DNA from: Delphinus delphis
Taxonomy: Eukaryota; Chordata; Mammalia; Artiodactyla; Delphinidae
Length of the DNA: 64,000 nucleotides
Assembly (NCBI RefSeq): GCF_949987515.2
Contig: NC_082689.1
Coordinates: 8,051,501 to 8,115,500, forward strand
Direction: 5' to 3'
Shown: positions 1-12,700 of the stretch, in pieces
Numbering within the stretch: the first letter of the stretch is position 1
Layout: each line of letters opens with the position of its first letter
Position numbers and translations under genes: made by a program
Notes under the pieces: model-generated
Told to the model about the DNA's origin: nothing
What the model saw: only the letters and a program-made list of their open reading frames with translations
Databases searched by the model: none

Positions 1-659
1 AAGCAACAGGAATAACCACCAAAGAGAAATAAGGTGAGGCACTAATGGGCAGGGAGGACGTGGAACTAATGAGTTCAGATGACTCTTCTGTGAGGTTTGG
101 CTGTAAGAAGGGAGAGGTGAAATTAAAAGACAGAGTTTCCATTTGCTGTTGCTATTATTTTCATTAAAGAGGAAACTTAAATGTGTTAAAATACTGAAAG
201 GAAAGAAGAGTTGAAAAGGTAGGGCCAAGATAAATGACAGCTCCAGTGAGGAGAGAAGGGGGGACAGGGATAGGTACATTTTGACTAGTATTCCCCCAGC
301 ATGTCCCATGTTTCTCAAGTTCACACATTCACTCACCTTCCACTCCAACCTCACTTTTAAAATTGTACCCACTGAAGAACAGCACAAATTCCACTTCCTC
401 TCTCCTCTACAAACCTCACCTAATTTCTCTAGCTCTTGGGATCACTTCTCTGCAATCCCAGGGTGTGCTATGTTTTCCACGTTTATTTGGCCACAAAATC
501 CTTTACAGCAGGTTCCACGTAATACACACTGGGAACGGGACATTTACTTCCTGTCCAGCTGTCCAACTCATGCCCTACCCTCTCAATCAGTCTTTCCCAA
601 CCATACCAGAACAAAGTAATACCTCCCTTGTAAAGTACTGAACAATTACATCATTCAGC
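1..659. other. Unassigned AT-rich sequence
   Basis: No gene or clear repeat seen. Short open frames have no recognisable domain and no splice context. Confidence 0.4.
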
Positions 660-797
660 ATGCTAAGTGTTTAAGATCCTAGAATGTAAGCACCAAGAGC
701 GTGGGGCCTTATCTGTCTGGTTTACCACTGTATCCCAGTACCTAGTAGGGCTGGCACATAGAGGGCACCCAGGAAATGTTCACTGAATGAAGTAATT
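660..797 (+). repeat. L2 LINE 3' end fragment
   Basis: It shows the usual L2 tail order: a stretch like 'aatgtaagcaccaagagc', then 'ccagtacctag', 'ggcacatag', and a 'tgttcactgaatgaa' end. This is an ancient mammalian repeat, diverged. Confidence 0.6.
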
Positions 798-811
798 AAA
801 AGAGATGCCCT

Positions 812-1019
812 GGGCTTCCCTGGTGGCGCAGTGGTTGAGAGTCCGCCTGCCGATGCAGAGGACACGGGTTCGTGCCCCAGTCCAGGAAGATCTCACATGC
901 CACGGAGCGGCTGGGCCCGTGAGCCATGGCCGCTGAGCCTGCGCGTCCGGAACCTGTGCTCCGCAACGGGAGAGGCCACAACAGTGAGAGGCCCGCGTAC
1001 CGCGAAAAAAAAAAAAAAA
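812..1019 (+). mobile_element. Cetacean tRNA-derived SINE (CHR family), intact copy
   Basis: The copy starts with 'gggcttccctggtggcgca', contains a B-box-like 'gggttcgtgcc', and ends in an A-tail of about 15 bases. It is flanked by a perfect 8-bp duplication, gatgccct (804-811 and 1022-1029). The insertion point TT/AAAA at 796-801 is a classic L1-endonuclease nick site. The body (ctgggcccgtgagccatgg and following) is the subfamily I associate with toothed whales. The same 8-mer recurs after the adjacent L1 tail at 1146-1153. Confidence 0.9.
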
Positions 1020-1030
1020 GGGATGCCCTT

Positions 1031-1145
1031 AGGCAATATTTTACAATAAATATAAATGAAGAATAACTTTTAAAAAACTGTGAATCACTATGTTGTACAA
1101 CTGAACCTTATAGAATACTGTATATCAACTATACCTCAAGAAAAA
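1031..1145 (+). mobile_element. 5'-truncated L1 3' tail
   Basis: It matches the common cetartiodactyl L1 3' end ('cactatgttgtacaactgaa' then 'actgtatatcaactatacct') and ends A-rich. It is bracketed by gatgccct at 1022-1029 and 1146-1153, the same duplication that flanks the SINE to its left. Confidence 0.75.
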
Positions 1146-1153
1146 GATGCCCT

Positions 1154-4100
1154 GTCACTCCTCGACAATCATAAATTATTGACGAGCAAGAACTACGTCT
1201 TATGCCTATTTCTACACAGTGCCTTACAAAGCAGACCCTGAATGAATGTTCTTGATGACAGGATGATAATTTACAATGGCTAATGTCACAGTGGGAATTA
1301 AAAAGAGTTTGGCAATAAACTTTGACACTGATGAAAACAAATGAGAAGCCTATGTAGTGTTTCTCAACTCAAATTTTAAAAGGTAATGATAATAATCTTC
1401 AAAATACTAAAACATTTCCCCATATTCCAGAATTTAAGAAAACCCTTGAAGACAACTGAACTTTCTTTCCCCTGCTTATGACATTCTTTTTAAATTCATT
1501 TAATACTCCAGAATCTTGATGTCTACTATAAGATTTATCTGAATTCTGGAGTTTAATATTTTCACATCTTGATAACACACAGGAGTACATCAGGAAAGGC
1601 AGGAAGTACATTAAGGATATTGCTAGGGTGGATCTAAGTATCATCTCCCTGCCTAATAAAGACAGAATCATCTTAATGTCATTGAAGTACCAGAGTTCTG
1701 ATCACAAATAACACAACAATAAATGTAAGATTTGCTTTAAGGCAGCAGCATACAAAACCAAAATTGAAAAAGATCATCCAGGGTCTTCTCAAATATAAGC
1801 TCTGCTATCAAATAAGGCCCCAAAATGTTATGAGGTGGAAGCTGCCTCATTTTTCAGCAAATAGCTTCATTTCTCATGTTTACTTTGTACAGAATTATAT
1901 TATAAATTCAATCATGTTTCTCTTCCATATTTTATTATTATGATTAAAGTCATTTACAGAATTTCTAAACTGGAACAAATAAGATTACTTCTTATGCTTT
2001 AAAGACTTTCATACCAATTGGCACTTTCAAACCCCTGAAATGTATTCTATCTTCTCTTTTGGGGATAAACATACAGACCTTGGAGACAAATTCTAGACAA
2101 AGTAGCAAAAGGCTCGGGTCAAACACAAATACCTTTAGAAATAAGAAGAAATCTTTCCTCATCCTGTGGGGGAAGGAACAGACAGAGAAACTTTTGGAAT
2201 CTAAAAGAATAGGGACTAAATAAAAACTTCATTTTTTTAAAACAGAAATCAGAATCTAAAGAAGCACAAGAAGGCACCCAATTGGTATCAGAATTCATGC
2301 TCAGTTCTAAATAGCAAAAGAAAGTGTCTCATAAACAAAAGGTTTTATTTTCATAATGTGAGTGGTCACCCTGGAATATCTCTGCCATCAGTAAACTTGG
2401 GCAATAATAGGATAAAAGAATATTCTCTCTCCTGAAGAAATTCAGGGCAGTATTTCAGCAGCACTGAAAAAGCTGCTCACAAGGTACTGGAAATTGCAAC
2501 ATGCCTTTCATTAACTCCTAGTCCGTGCTATCAAATAAAAGTCTAAGACCTTATCACTTTTCCTCATTACTTTTGGGTAGACTTTTTTTATCTTTTTATT
2601 TTATAAATTTAAAAACAATCACAAAGTAGAAAGAATGATGTAATGAATGTATGCTAACCACTGAAATTCAATAATTACCAATTAATACCCAATGTTATTT
2701 CACCTACTCCTATACACACACACAGCACTTCACCTTCCACAAATCCACATACACGTACTAAACTATACTGAAGCGTGTGAGAAGGCTTTTAATTTCCCTT
2801 TTAAAAACTCTTAAATTACAAGTCATAAATGGTAAAATATTTTACTCAGTGAAAACTACTGTTATCACTTAAGGCCTTTACTTACATAAAGCATAAATTT
2901 TATGGAGCAAGGTTATCATACATATTTCGTGCAAATTTCATGCTGTGATACAGAAGCAACGATTTAATAATAGAGCTGAAAAATAACTCATCCACCAGCT
3001 ATATGCATAATTTGAATCGTAATCAAAGCCTTCATCTATCCACATACACTAATCTCAAAATCAGTAAGACAAAGGAAAAAAGTTGCAAAGCTTATCCACA
3101 TGGCCAATTTTACCATGGCAATTTGGAAAAATATGTGACTTTCACAATCTATAATCAACTGGACAAAATGACTAAAATATACAAGAATTGAAAGCAGTTT
3201 TCCCTAAGTTATTTCAAATGTCAGTTTCCATGAAAACTATTTTTTTTCTACTTTAAACAAAAGATTAATATCAACCTGGCTTCTGTTAGGTTTTTTTTTT
3301 TTTTACTGTCACTTATATCTTACTTTTTTCTTGGGAAGGTGCTGCTACACCAATGCCTACTCTCAGGGCTGCAGCTACAAACATCTGGAATTTACTACCT
3401 ACAGACTCAGCCCCAAGCAAGATAGGGCCTCGCTAAGGACCATGTTCCTGCCTACAACACAAGGTCCCCATGGCATCTTGCAGGACACTCCAGAGGAAGA
3501 CATACAAAGTCACAAGCAGTTGTACTGCTCCCTCAAAGTCACAGAGAAGAATTCTAGCATTATTCAAGGCACCTGGAGGAATGCCAGACACAAAATTCTA
3601 AACAGCAAAATGACTAAGACTAAATTCAGACCACAGATAGAAAGATGAGGAAACTTTAATGACCCCCTAAGCCAATCTGCGGATTTGGGATCTGGTCTGT
3701 CAGCTAAGCACCCTGTACAGGGAGACCTGACAGAGGCCCTACAAAGACAAACTGATGCTGGTCCTCCTTTCTATAGTGAAATTATGTTCCACGTTCACAC
3801 CATTCAACATGAGTGAGCTTGAAAGATGACTCTAGGGTTTGCAGCCTTTTCAAAATTCTGTATTTCCCAGATAAAAACCTCTACCACCCATAAGGGCATC
3901 ACCATGGATTTAATAATTAATAACTTCAGGTAGTTAGTAGAGAAATAGGACAATCCAAGAAAAACAAATAACCAAAATAAATCCAAAAATATTGAAATGC
4001 AACTAAGACAGACCTGTGGCACTTCTTTCCTTGCTGCTTCAAAAAGAGAACTCAAAACAGCAGCCCTGGAATCCTTACTTCTCGGGAGACAAAACAAACC

Positions 4101-5017
4101 TAAAGTCTACTGGTCCCAGGGAAATAAGCTGGGCCTCCACTTCCACTCCAGAGCTCCAGTTTCCCAGTGTTGACGCAAGCCTTCCAAGTGGAGGAGGAAA
4201 GCATGGGACATCAGCTCCACAGCAACGTTAAGAACCTTGGGATTACTTTAAAATTGCAGGCTGTAAGAGTTCACCTTGTCATTTATGGGAAGCTACATCA
4301 CTAAGACCTTGCTACTTCCAGATGCACATAAAATATAAAACCTATATTCATACAGGGCCTTTGTGCACGTTTCATAATCCAGATGTGAGGAAATCCAAAG
4401 TTACGATTCCCACAGCAACTGTAATCTTGGCAAACCTACACACATGTATTCTGTGTTACTTCACATGGTAGTGACCTTAAAAGAAACTTGAAAAGAAAAA
4501 AGCACATTTTAATCTCTGCAACGAATTACAAAGAAAAACTCCCAGACATATCAGAGATCAGAAAATTGCCTTCCTTCAGGGATAGTGGAGCTCTTTTTTT
4601 GAAACAATTAACAAAGACTAGACCAAGCACTGAAGAATATGCTGGAACAATTCTTACCTGGCCTGAGGACAAAGGCCAGAAAACTTAACAGTGTTTCCTC
4701 TAAACTCTCACTTCTAATTTGCTAAGACAACCAGCTGTTTGATGTTTAAAAGTTCATTTCAAATATTTAATACTTTCAAAAAGTACCTTAAATGCTAATC
4801 AGATGCAGAATAGGCTCAATTTTAGTTCCCACTTGAAGCAACAGACGAAACATTTGAAGCTACTACTAAATAGATCATCTACTGTAAAACAAGTCAAATA
4901 ATATGTGCTTATGTCAGTTAATATAGAAAATGGTTTCCCCGGTTCTTAATTTAAGGTTAAAATGCCAGTTTTCTGGAGGGCCAAGTGCTACTACAATAGG
5001 CTAAAAGGTTAATGGAA
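1154..5017. other. Unassigned AT-rich intronic sequence
   Basis: No coding exon, RNA gene or confident repeat family. It holds a poly-T run at about 3291-3304 and a short CA run near 2716. Scattered stretches look like highly diverged LINE sequence, but I cannot assign them by eye. Confidence 0.4.
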
Positions 5018-5274
5018 GACAGCAGAGCTTAGTCGTTAAGAGGCTTCTGAAGCCAAAATGTCCAGGTTTGAATCCTGTTCTACCACTTAAAAGTTGTGGC
5101 TTTGGGCAAGTTATTTAACATCTCTGTGCCTCAGTTTCACCATCTAAAAGAGGCAATACTAAAACCTACCATGTAGAGCTGTCTTTAGTACTACATGAGG
5201 TAATACATGCAGAGTTCTCAAAGCAGTGCCTGGCAGATAGTAAGCACTCGATACGCAGTCGCTATTATTAATGT
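5018..5274 (+). repeat. MIR SINE, near full length
   Basis: All MIR segments are in order: 'tagtcgttaagaggcttctg' (tRNA head), 'ccaggtttgaatcctg' (B-box region), 'ctttgggcaagttattt' (core), 'cagtttcaccatct', and the tail 'cagtgcctggcagatagtaa'. This is an ancient mammalian SINE and one of the best-preserved MIRs in the window. Confidence 0.9.
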
Positions 5275-5394
5275 AAGGTCATTTATTTACCTTGGCAGCA
5301 ATCTTTATTTATTTGATAAACCGGTACCCACACAAAAAGATTTAAAAAACTAAAAATAATTTTAATACCATAATGGAACTTTAACCAGTCTCTT

Positions 5395-5595
5395 TAGCAC
5401 AACAATAATAAATGACCTTCCCTCCTCTTGCCTCCTTCCTCTACCCCTCTTGTAACTAAAGAAAAAGTCCAAACTCCTTAGCCAAACATTCAAGTTGCTT
5501 CATAATCTGTTGGCCCATACTGGCTCACCATCTTGCACAGTCCTCTAAGAACCTTCTGCTTCAACCAGTTTTCTCACAGTCCTCTAAATACACCT
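5395..5595 (+). repeat. Probable L2 fragment
   Basis: 'gtccaaactccttagccaaa' and 'ttgcttcataatctgttggc' resemble the conserved L2 3' region. Diverged. Confidence 0.45.
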
Positions 5596-6330
5596 TGTAC
5601 TCATTCAACAAGCATCTGAGAATCTACGGTGCCAAGCAGCGTGCTAACACTACATGCAAAAATTAATACACAGTCTCTGCCCTTAAAGAGATCATAGAAT
5701 ATATACTAGAAAAAGAGATATGCAAAAAATAGTTTCAATAGAATATAACTACAGTCACAAAAGAGCAAAGGTAAGGTAGCTACACGGAGAGGAGTTGATA
5801 AATTCTGTTGGTGAAGAAGTCCCCTCCGGGAGGGCTTCACAGAAAGAGGCTATGAGAAATGCTCAAGGGTAAAGAGGAATGCACCAGGCGGAGCAGAGGT
5901 CAGAGGGCACACTCTGGAGAGCAAACGGTGAAAAATATGGGCAAAGAAATTCTGGGGAATGACTTGCAGCTGGACTGCTGGGGAATGGACCAAAACTAGA
6001 AGCCAGAAAACAAGGATAGGCAAGCAGACTCTTGTACCCAAATCAGAAGCTCTGGGTAAGGCTTCACCCTGGGACCACCAAAAAGTTCTGAACAGGGGCC
6101 TAACATGATCAGATTTACAATTTAGTGTCACCACTGCAGCTGTAGTTCACGGGCTGACTTAGAAGGAGACACTGGAGACTGAGAAACCTGTTAAGACAGC
6201 TGGAAGGGTCCAGGCAGTGGTAGGGATGGAAAAAAAGGAAGCAGATTCAAAATGTAAATTAAGAACAGAATTAGTAGAGGGCGTAAGTAGAGGGGAAATC
6301 CTAATAAGACTCAGAGATTTCTAGCTTGAA
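5596..6330. repeat. Ancient interspersed repeat, family unresolved
   Basis: The text runs from 'gtgccaagcagcgtgctaac' through 'gggagggcttcacagaaaga' to 'gcctaacatgatcagattta'. This is a familiar mammalian repeat layout, but I cannot name the family without a library search. Confidence 0.35.
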
Positions 6331-7504
6331 TAAATGGATGAATGGTGACAACACTTAGGCAGCAAAAAGAATACAGGACCACAAATGCAGAGCCTGAATC
6401 TTTATCCTAAGAATAATGGAAAGCAGGGCAGAGACAAAACCTAAGAAGAGGTAACAACCTACACAGACCTTTAACCAGAAAAGAAACTGGAAAATGCTGC
6501 CAAAGATCCACAAGCTCTCCCCAGAATGCACGGGGCTCAGAGCGGTTTAGAGACAGGTAAACTCAATGTTATTTAAACTGCTGGGGGGAGGGGAGGGGTT
6601 TTTAAAAAAACTTTCCGATTCATGCTAAGGCTAAATAATAACACTGATACCAAATCTGACAAAGACAGAACACATAAACACACACGCACTCTTTCACACA
6701 CAGAATTACAGAAGAATTTTTGTTGCGAACATAAATGCAAAACCCAAAATAAGACAAAAAATAAAAAATTCATCCAACATTAAATTTTAAAAACTATATT
6801 CCATGAATGCATGGTAGAGAATGTTTACTCTAACATTATGAAATCTGTTAACATATTCACTATATAGTAAATTAACACAATGGAGCCAAACTGTCATCAG
6901 GCTAGAAGCCAAAAGGCATGGATCAAGTCCAACACCTATTTCATTTTCTTTCTACTTGCAGCAAGGATTACTATCAAACTCCACTCACTGAGCCAGACAC
7001 CCTTGCCACTCGTGCAGCACACAACCTACACCTGTGAGTTCATTGGCCAACCAGTGGCCTCAACTCTAAGCCCTAACGATGTGCACCCAACTCCTATTCG
7101 TAATTAAGACTTCTTAGTAAACTAGGACTAAAAAGAAATTTTTCTAACGTGATAAGATATATTTCTCAAGGAAACAACACCTCTTATGTAGTATTCAGAC
7201 CAAGAATAATATACATAACTTGAATCTAATCATAAGGAAACATCAGACAAACTAAATGAGGAACATCCTGTTAAAAACAAAACTGTCTTCTTCAAAAAAT
7301 ACCAATGTCATGTAGACAAAAAAGGCTAAAGAGCTGTTCTAGATTAAAGGAGATAGAAGAAACATGATAACTAAATACCATGTGGGATCCTACACCAGAT
7401 CCTGTCCTAGAGGGGGAAAGATGCTAAAAGACATTACTGGATCAACTGACAACTTGTAATAGATGGCAGATATGATCAAAGTTGTATAAATGTCAAATTA
7501 ACTA
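6331..7504. other. Unassigned AT-rich sequence
   Basis: Nothing recognisable beyond a short CA-rich run at about 6677-6704. No coding potential. Confidence 0.4.
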
Positions 7505-8395
7505 AGTTGATAACTTTTCTTTAGGTGTGTAAAAATATCCTTATTCTTGAAAAATACTCACTGAAGAATTTAGGGGTAATAATGTATGCAATTTACTCTC
7601 AAGAAGCTCAAGAAAACCGTTATTTTATATTTGTGTGTGTGTAGAGGATGAGAGGGAGGGAGGGTGAGTGATCACAAAAAATAAAGGAAATGGGACAAAA
7701 TGTTAGCAACGGGTGAATCTAAGCAAAGGGTATATGCACTCTTGGGCATTTATCCCAGAGAAATGAAAACCTACATTCACACAAAAACTTCCACATGAAT
7801 GTTTATAGCAACTTTATTCGTAATAGCCGAAAACAACCCAGGTGTCCTTCAACAGATGAATGGTTAACCAAGCTATGGTACTTCCATGCCATGGTACTAC
7901 TCAGCAGTAAAAAGGAACAAACTATTGATACATGCATCAACCTGGAGAAATCACACGGGAACTATGTTGAGTGAAAAAAGTCAGTCTCAAAGGTATGTAC
8001 TACATACCTCATTCCATATATAAAGCATTCCTGAAATGACAAATTAGACAGAAAGAGTTTAGAGGTTGCCAGCGGTTAGGGAGGCAGAGAGTGAGGGAGA
8101 TGGCTATGGCCGTGAAAGTGTAGCACGAGAGGTCCTTGTGAAGGAAATATTCTGTATCTTGACTGTGGTGGTCAATCTACAGACGTAACAGAATGAAATA
8201 CACATACATACACAGAGTACAAGTAAAACTGGTAAAATCGGAATAAGATGGGTAAATTGTATTGAGATCAATTTCCTAGTTGTGATATTATACTATAGCT
8301 CTCCAAGAGGAAACCAGATGAAGTGTACACAGGATCTCTCTGTATTATTCCTTACAACTGCATGTGATTCTACCAAGTAAAGTTTAAAAAGGAAA
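7505..8395 (+). repeat. Two adjoining ancient L1 3' fragments (L1M type)
   Basis: An L1ME-like 3'UTR piece (about 7505-7735) abuts a second L1 piece. The second runs from 'ttatagcaactttattcgta' through 'tcaacagatgaatggttaac' to the 3'UTR ending near 8395. Both are in sense orientation and carry many indels. Confidence 0.7.
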
Positions 8396-8681
8396 AAAGT
8401 TAAAAGATAGCCACAGAAAATAACTTATGGATAATGACAAAGCACTAGAGGCACTCCCAGAACAGGAAAAGGCTGCCAGCTATAACAGTTAAATTATTTA
8501 CCATTCATTCAATATTGTTCTAAAGAAGCTAGTTGTTGCTATATAACAAAAAAGGTAATATAAATATTAGAAAAGAGACAAAATGATCAATTATAAATGA
8601 AATTACTGTCTACCTAGAAAATCCAATACAATCAAGTGATAAAGCATTACAATATGACTTCAGTAGTGTCCAAATACAACA

Positions 8682-9173
8682 CAGATGGTTGTATCTGGAA
8701 CCAACTTACGATGGTTCAACTTAGGATTTTTCAACTTTACGATGGTGTGAAAACGATATACATTCAGTAGAAACTGTACTTCAATTTTTGAATTTTGATC
8801 TTTTGTCAGGCTAGCAATATGTGGTAGATACTGTCTTGTGATGCTGAATAGTGGCAGTGAGCCACAGTTCCCAGTCAGCCACACCCTTACAAGCGTGAAC
8901 AACTGATACACTTACAACCATTCTAGACCCAGACAACCCTTCTGTTCTTCACTTTCAGTACAGTATTCAATAAATTACATGAGCTATTCAACATTTTACC
9001 ATAGAACAGACCTTGTGTTAGATGATTTTGCCCCACTGCGGGGTAATGTAAGTGTTCTGAACACATTTAAGGTAGGCTATGCTATGATGTTCAGTAGGTT
9101 AGGTGTATTATTAAACACGTTTTCAACTTGGCTGAAGAGTTTACTGAGAAGTCGCCCCATCAAGGAAGATCTG
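8682..9173 (+). mobile_element. pogo/Tigger-like DNA transposon remnant (MITE)
   Basis: The ends are inverted relatives: CAGATGG at 8682 and AGATCTG ending at 9173. Internal inverted motifs such as 'acttacgatggttc' lie near the left end and a decayed 'tcgccccatc' near the right end. TA follows the right end; the left TA has decayed to CA. At about 490 bp it is non-autonomous. The open frames inside have no transposase domain. The subfamily name is not certain. Confidence 0.6.
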
Positions 9174-9239
9174 TATATAAAGTTAATAGCCTTTTTATTA
9201 TATTCCACTAATAATCAGTTAGAAAACTTTGTATAAAAA

Positions 9240-10489
9240 AGAATTTTGTTTTTAAATTCTTTACATAAGTCATTTGCAATTATTTTTTAATATTTAAAAA
9301 AATTTTTCCCAGGAATATAGTGACTATATGTCTCTAATAAGTTTCTCCAAAACAACATATTCTCCAGTTCCCCCCCATTAAATACCATATTTAATCTTCT
9401 CTGATTTGCTGTTTCTCAGTATCTAGTCTACCTTTCACTTTAGAAGCCAAACTTGATTCAAAAATATTTTCCAATCCCCCAAGACCTTAAATACTTTGAA
9501 CAAGCCTAAGCCAGCTGTAAAGGATGAGGATCTAAGGTTTCTTCCAGCTCTGAATCTCCATCTTGTCAGGAGCTAGAATCCCTTTAATCAGCTCTAGGAG
9601 ACTAAATGGGCATTCTTCTGCAGACCTCAGGAGCATCTCTCATCTTCATGAGGTTTCTCTTGGAACATGAATTCCAAGTTCGCAGTCAGTGAAGCTCATT
9701 CTAGAGCAAAACCACATTTACTCCATTCATTCTAGTCAAGGCCTCTCACATTAGCCCCCATTTCAAACTAGAGCTGCTTCTAAACCACTATCAGCCCAAT
9801 CCATTTCCTCCATGTGGATCTGCTGTGCAGTGCATCCTACATAAAAGCCAAGACAGTTTCTCACTCCTTATGCAGAAATACTTCTGCTAAGTTCCAGGTC
9901 TCCCAGGATAACAAGAAATATCCTCAGTTAAGAAGCAAAGATACAAAAAAATAAATTATTTTCATAGTTCTTGAAGAGCACGGAACCTATTATACCAGAG
10001 TAGGAAAGAATGGCATACACTTTTAAGAAAAGGAAGAATTTCTTTTACCTATATTTTTAATATAAATTAAACTCTCTTGTTATCATTCCAGGGACAGCAG
10101 GGGATGAAATTCTCAAGTGAAATATGGCACTGGCCTACACCATCTTAAAAATGCCAACAGTCCAGCAATGAGCCATCTCTTTAACTGTCTTTGCCTCTCA
10201 AAGTATAACAAATGAAACCTCTATTTAGACACACCACATTCATAACAATTTTCTTTAGAAAGTGGGATTACTAAGGATTCTCACTTTAAGGCATACATTT
10301 TAGTAACGTTTGATTTTTTGTTTCTTACAAGAGTATAAATTACATTTCTCAAGCAACATTATATATACATATATATGTACACATATATTTTAACTCTATT
10401 CACTAGTAATAAAAAGCATCTATTTAGACTTATCAATTAAAAATAATTATGCTTTTTCATAAATCAAGTTGGTTCAATAGTTTAAGAGG
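9240..10489. other. Unassigned AT-rich sequence
   Basis: No gene or confident repeat. It includes a short TA/CA-rich run at about 10360-10390. Confidence 0.4.
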
Positions 10490-10948
10490 TTTTCAATATT
10501 TACAGATAATATAATTGTCTGTCTAGAAAATCTCAAAGGTTATACTCACAAATTATTAAGAGTAATGATTTCATCAAGAATGTCAGAAAGGGCAGATTCA
10601 ACATCAACAAAGAAATTATCGATAACATTCCTATATGCCCACAATAATTAATTTGAAAACATGAGAGGAAAAATATCAATTCTTAGCAATAACCAAAATC
10701 ACAAAATGTCTGGGAACAAAATTAATAACACTGATATAAGACCTAATTTAAATTCAAACATCATTATTTTTAAAATTATAAAAGACCTAAACAAATAAAC
10801 AAACACTGCTCTTGACAAGAAAGACTCAATATTACAAAGCTATTGGCTGCAAATTAGTCAAAAAATTCAATGTAACCACAATTAAATTCCAATCACAACT
10901 TTTTTATAGAAACTAAGAAGCTCATCTTAAAAATCAAATAGAAAAAAA

Positions 10949-11995
10949 ATGGGCAAAGGCTGTGAACAGACAATTTTCCAAAGAAGATATATTAATGGCC
11001 AAGAAGTTCATGAAAAAGATGCCCAACGTCATTAGCCATCAAGGAAATGCAAATCAAAACCATGAAGGGACTTCCCTGGTGGTCCAGTGGTTAAGACTCC
11101 ACGCTCCCACCGCAGGGGGCCCGGGTTACATTCCTGGTCAGGGAACTAGATCCCGTATGCCACAACTAAAAGATCCCACACGCAGCAAAGAAGTCCTGTG
11201 TGCCGTGACTAAGACTGTGCGCAACCAAATAAATATTTTAAAAAAAGAAAACACACACAATGAGGTTCCATTTACACTCAAAAGGATGTCTACACCAAAA
11301 CAAAACCCAGAAAATAACAAGTATCGGCAAGGATGTAGAGAAACTGGAACCCTCATATGTAGCTGATAGAAATGTAAAATGGTTCAACCACTGTGGAAAA
11401 GAGCCTGGCAATTCCTCAAAAAGTTAAACATAGAATTACCACATGACCCAGCAATTCCCCTTCTGGGTATATACCCAGAAGAGTTGAAAATAGTTAGTCA
11501 AATAAATAAATGTACACACATGTTCAAAGCAGCACTATTCACAACAGCCAAAAGGTGGAAACAACTCAAATGCCCATCAACAGATTAATGGATAAACAAA
11601 TTGCGGCATATACATATAATAGAATATTATTCAGCCACAAAAAGAAGTAATACATGCTACAATATGGATGAACCTCAAAAACATTATGCTAAGTGAAAGA
11701 AGCCAGACAGACACAAGGTCATGTACGATTCCATGTACTATATATGTAATATCCAGAGTAGGTTAAATCCATAGGAACAGAACACAGATTGGTGACTCCC
11801 AGAAAACAGGGAAAGGGAAGAATAGGAATCAACTACTTAATGGGTACAGGGTTTTCTTTTGGGGTGATGAAAATGTTTTGGAACTAGACAGAGGTGATGG
11901 TTGTACAATACTGTGAATGCATGAAATGCCACTGTATCCCTTTAAAATGGTTAATTTTATGTTATGTGAATTTCACACCAATAAAAAATAATTTC
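10949..11995 (+). mobile_element. 5'-truncated L1 (ORF2 C-term and 3'UTR), itself hit by a SINE
   Basis: It carries the late ORF2 text ('gcaattccccttctgggtat', 'caacagattaatggataaac') and an L1 3'UTR ending 'accaataaaaaataa'. It is flanked by aaaaatcaaat(a/g)gaa near 10930-10944 and 11996-12010, a target duplication with one mismatch. ORF2 is broken by stops and by the SINE at 11067. No protein is expected. Confidence 0.75.
11067..11245 (+). mobile_element. CHR-type SINE (short form) inside L1
   Basis: The head 'gggacttccctggtggtcca' is followed by a tRNA-like body and an A-rich tail. It sits within L1 ORF2 text, which continues on both sides ('gcaaatcaaaaccatgaa' / 'caatgaggttccatttac'). 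Confidence 0.85.
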
Positions 11996-12700
11996 AAAAA
12001 TCAAATGGAAGAAAAAAATGTACACAATGGATGAAAAATATTTGCAAAGGAAGAGTAACAAGAAAAGATTTACTCTCTCAGATTTGAAGACATACTATGA
12101 AGTAATGGTAATTAAAACAGTATGATATTATTATAGTTGAAATAGGCAAAAACATCATAGAAGAAAACTGAGTCTAAAAATGGACCCTTAGGAAATTCTA
12201 AAAAAGGTATTTCAAATTAGTGGGAGAAAGACCACTCAAATGATAATAGGACAACTGGCTATCTGCTTAGAGAAAAGCAAAGTTAGATCCTTAATACTAT
12301 ACATAAAAAATAGACTACAGTTGGCTTAAAGTGCTAAATGTTGGAAGTAAAATTATAAACATATTAAAAGAAAATATAGGAGAAAACTGCTCAAAATCTA
12401 GGGGTAAAAAAAGGCTTCTTAGTTAAGACATAAAACACAGAAACCATAAAGAGACTCAAATTTTAAAAATTAAAAGCTTCTGTAAACCAAAAGAAACCAT
12501 AAAGACAAAGCACCAGACTAGAAGAAAATATCTGCAACATTTAAGACTTCTAAGATTTATATACAGAATATGTAAAGAGCTACAAATCAATATGAAAGAA
12601 GCAACCCAACTAAAACAAAACAAAACAAACAATAATAACAACAACAAAAAAAAAAACAGGCAAAAGATAAGAACAGTCACAAAAAGAAATATTCAAATGT

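Larger units (their letters stand above)
10490..12700 (+). repeat. Old L1 ORF2 segment, split by a younger L1
   Basis: L1 ORF2-like sequence at about 10490-10948 ('cttttttatagaaactaaga' region) resumes at about 12003 ('gatttgaagacatactatga' region) exactly where an L1 should continue. The gap is filled by another L1 at 10949-11995. The outer element is highly diverged and non-coding. It ends in an A-rich, CAA-containing tract near 12610-12660. Confidence 0.7.

Noticed and set aside
812..900. tRNA gene, from the A-box/B-box-like head of the SINEs
   Set aside because: No cloverleaf with an intact acceptor stem and anticodon arm; each head is fused to a SINE body and A-tail with target duplications.
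831..1049. SINE-encoded open frames, also at 20253-20692 and 34065-34328
   Set aside because: The same peptide text recurs at every SINE of this family; it is repeat sequence.
8979..9236. 85-codon frame inside the DNA-transposon remnant
   Set aside because: No transposase motif, and it extends past the element's right end.
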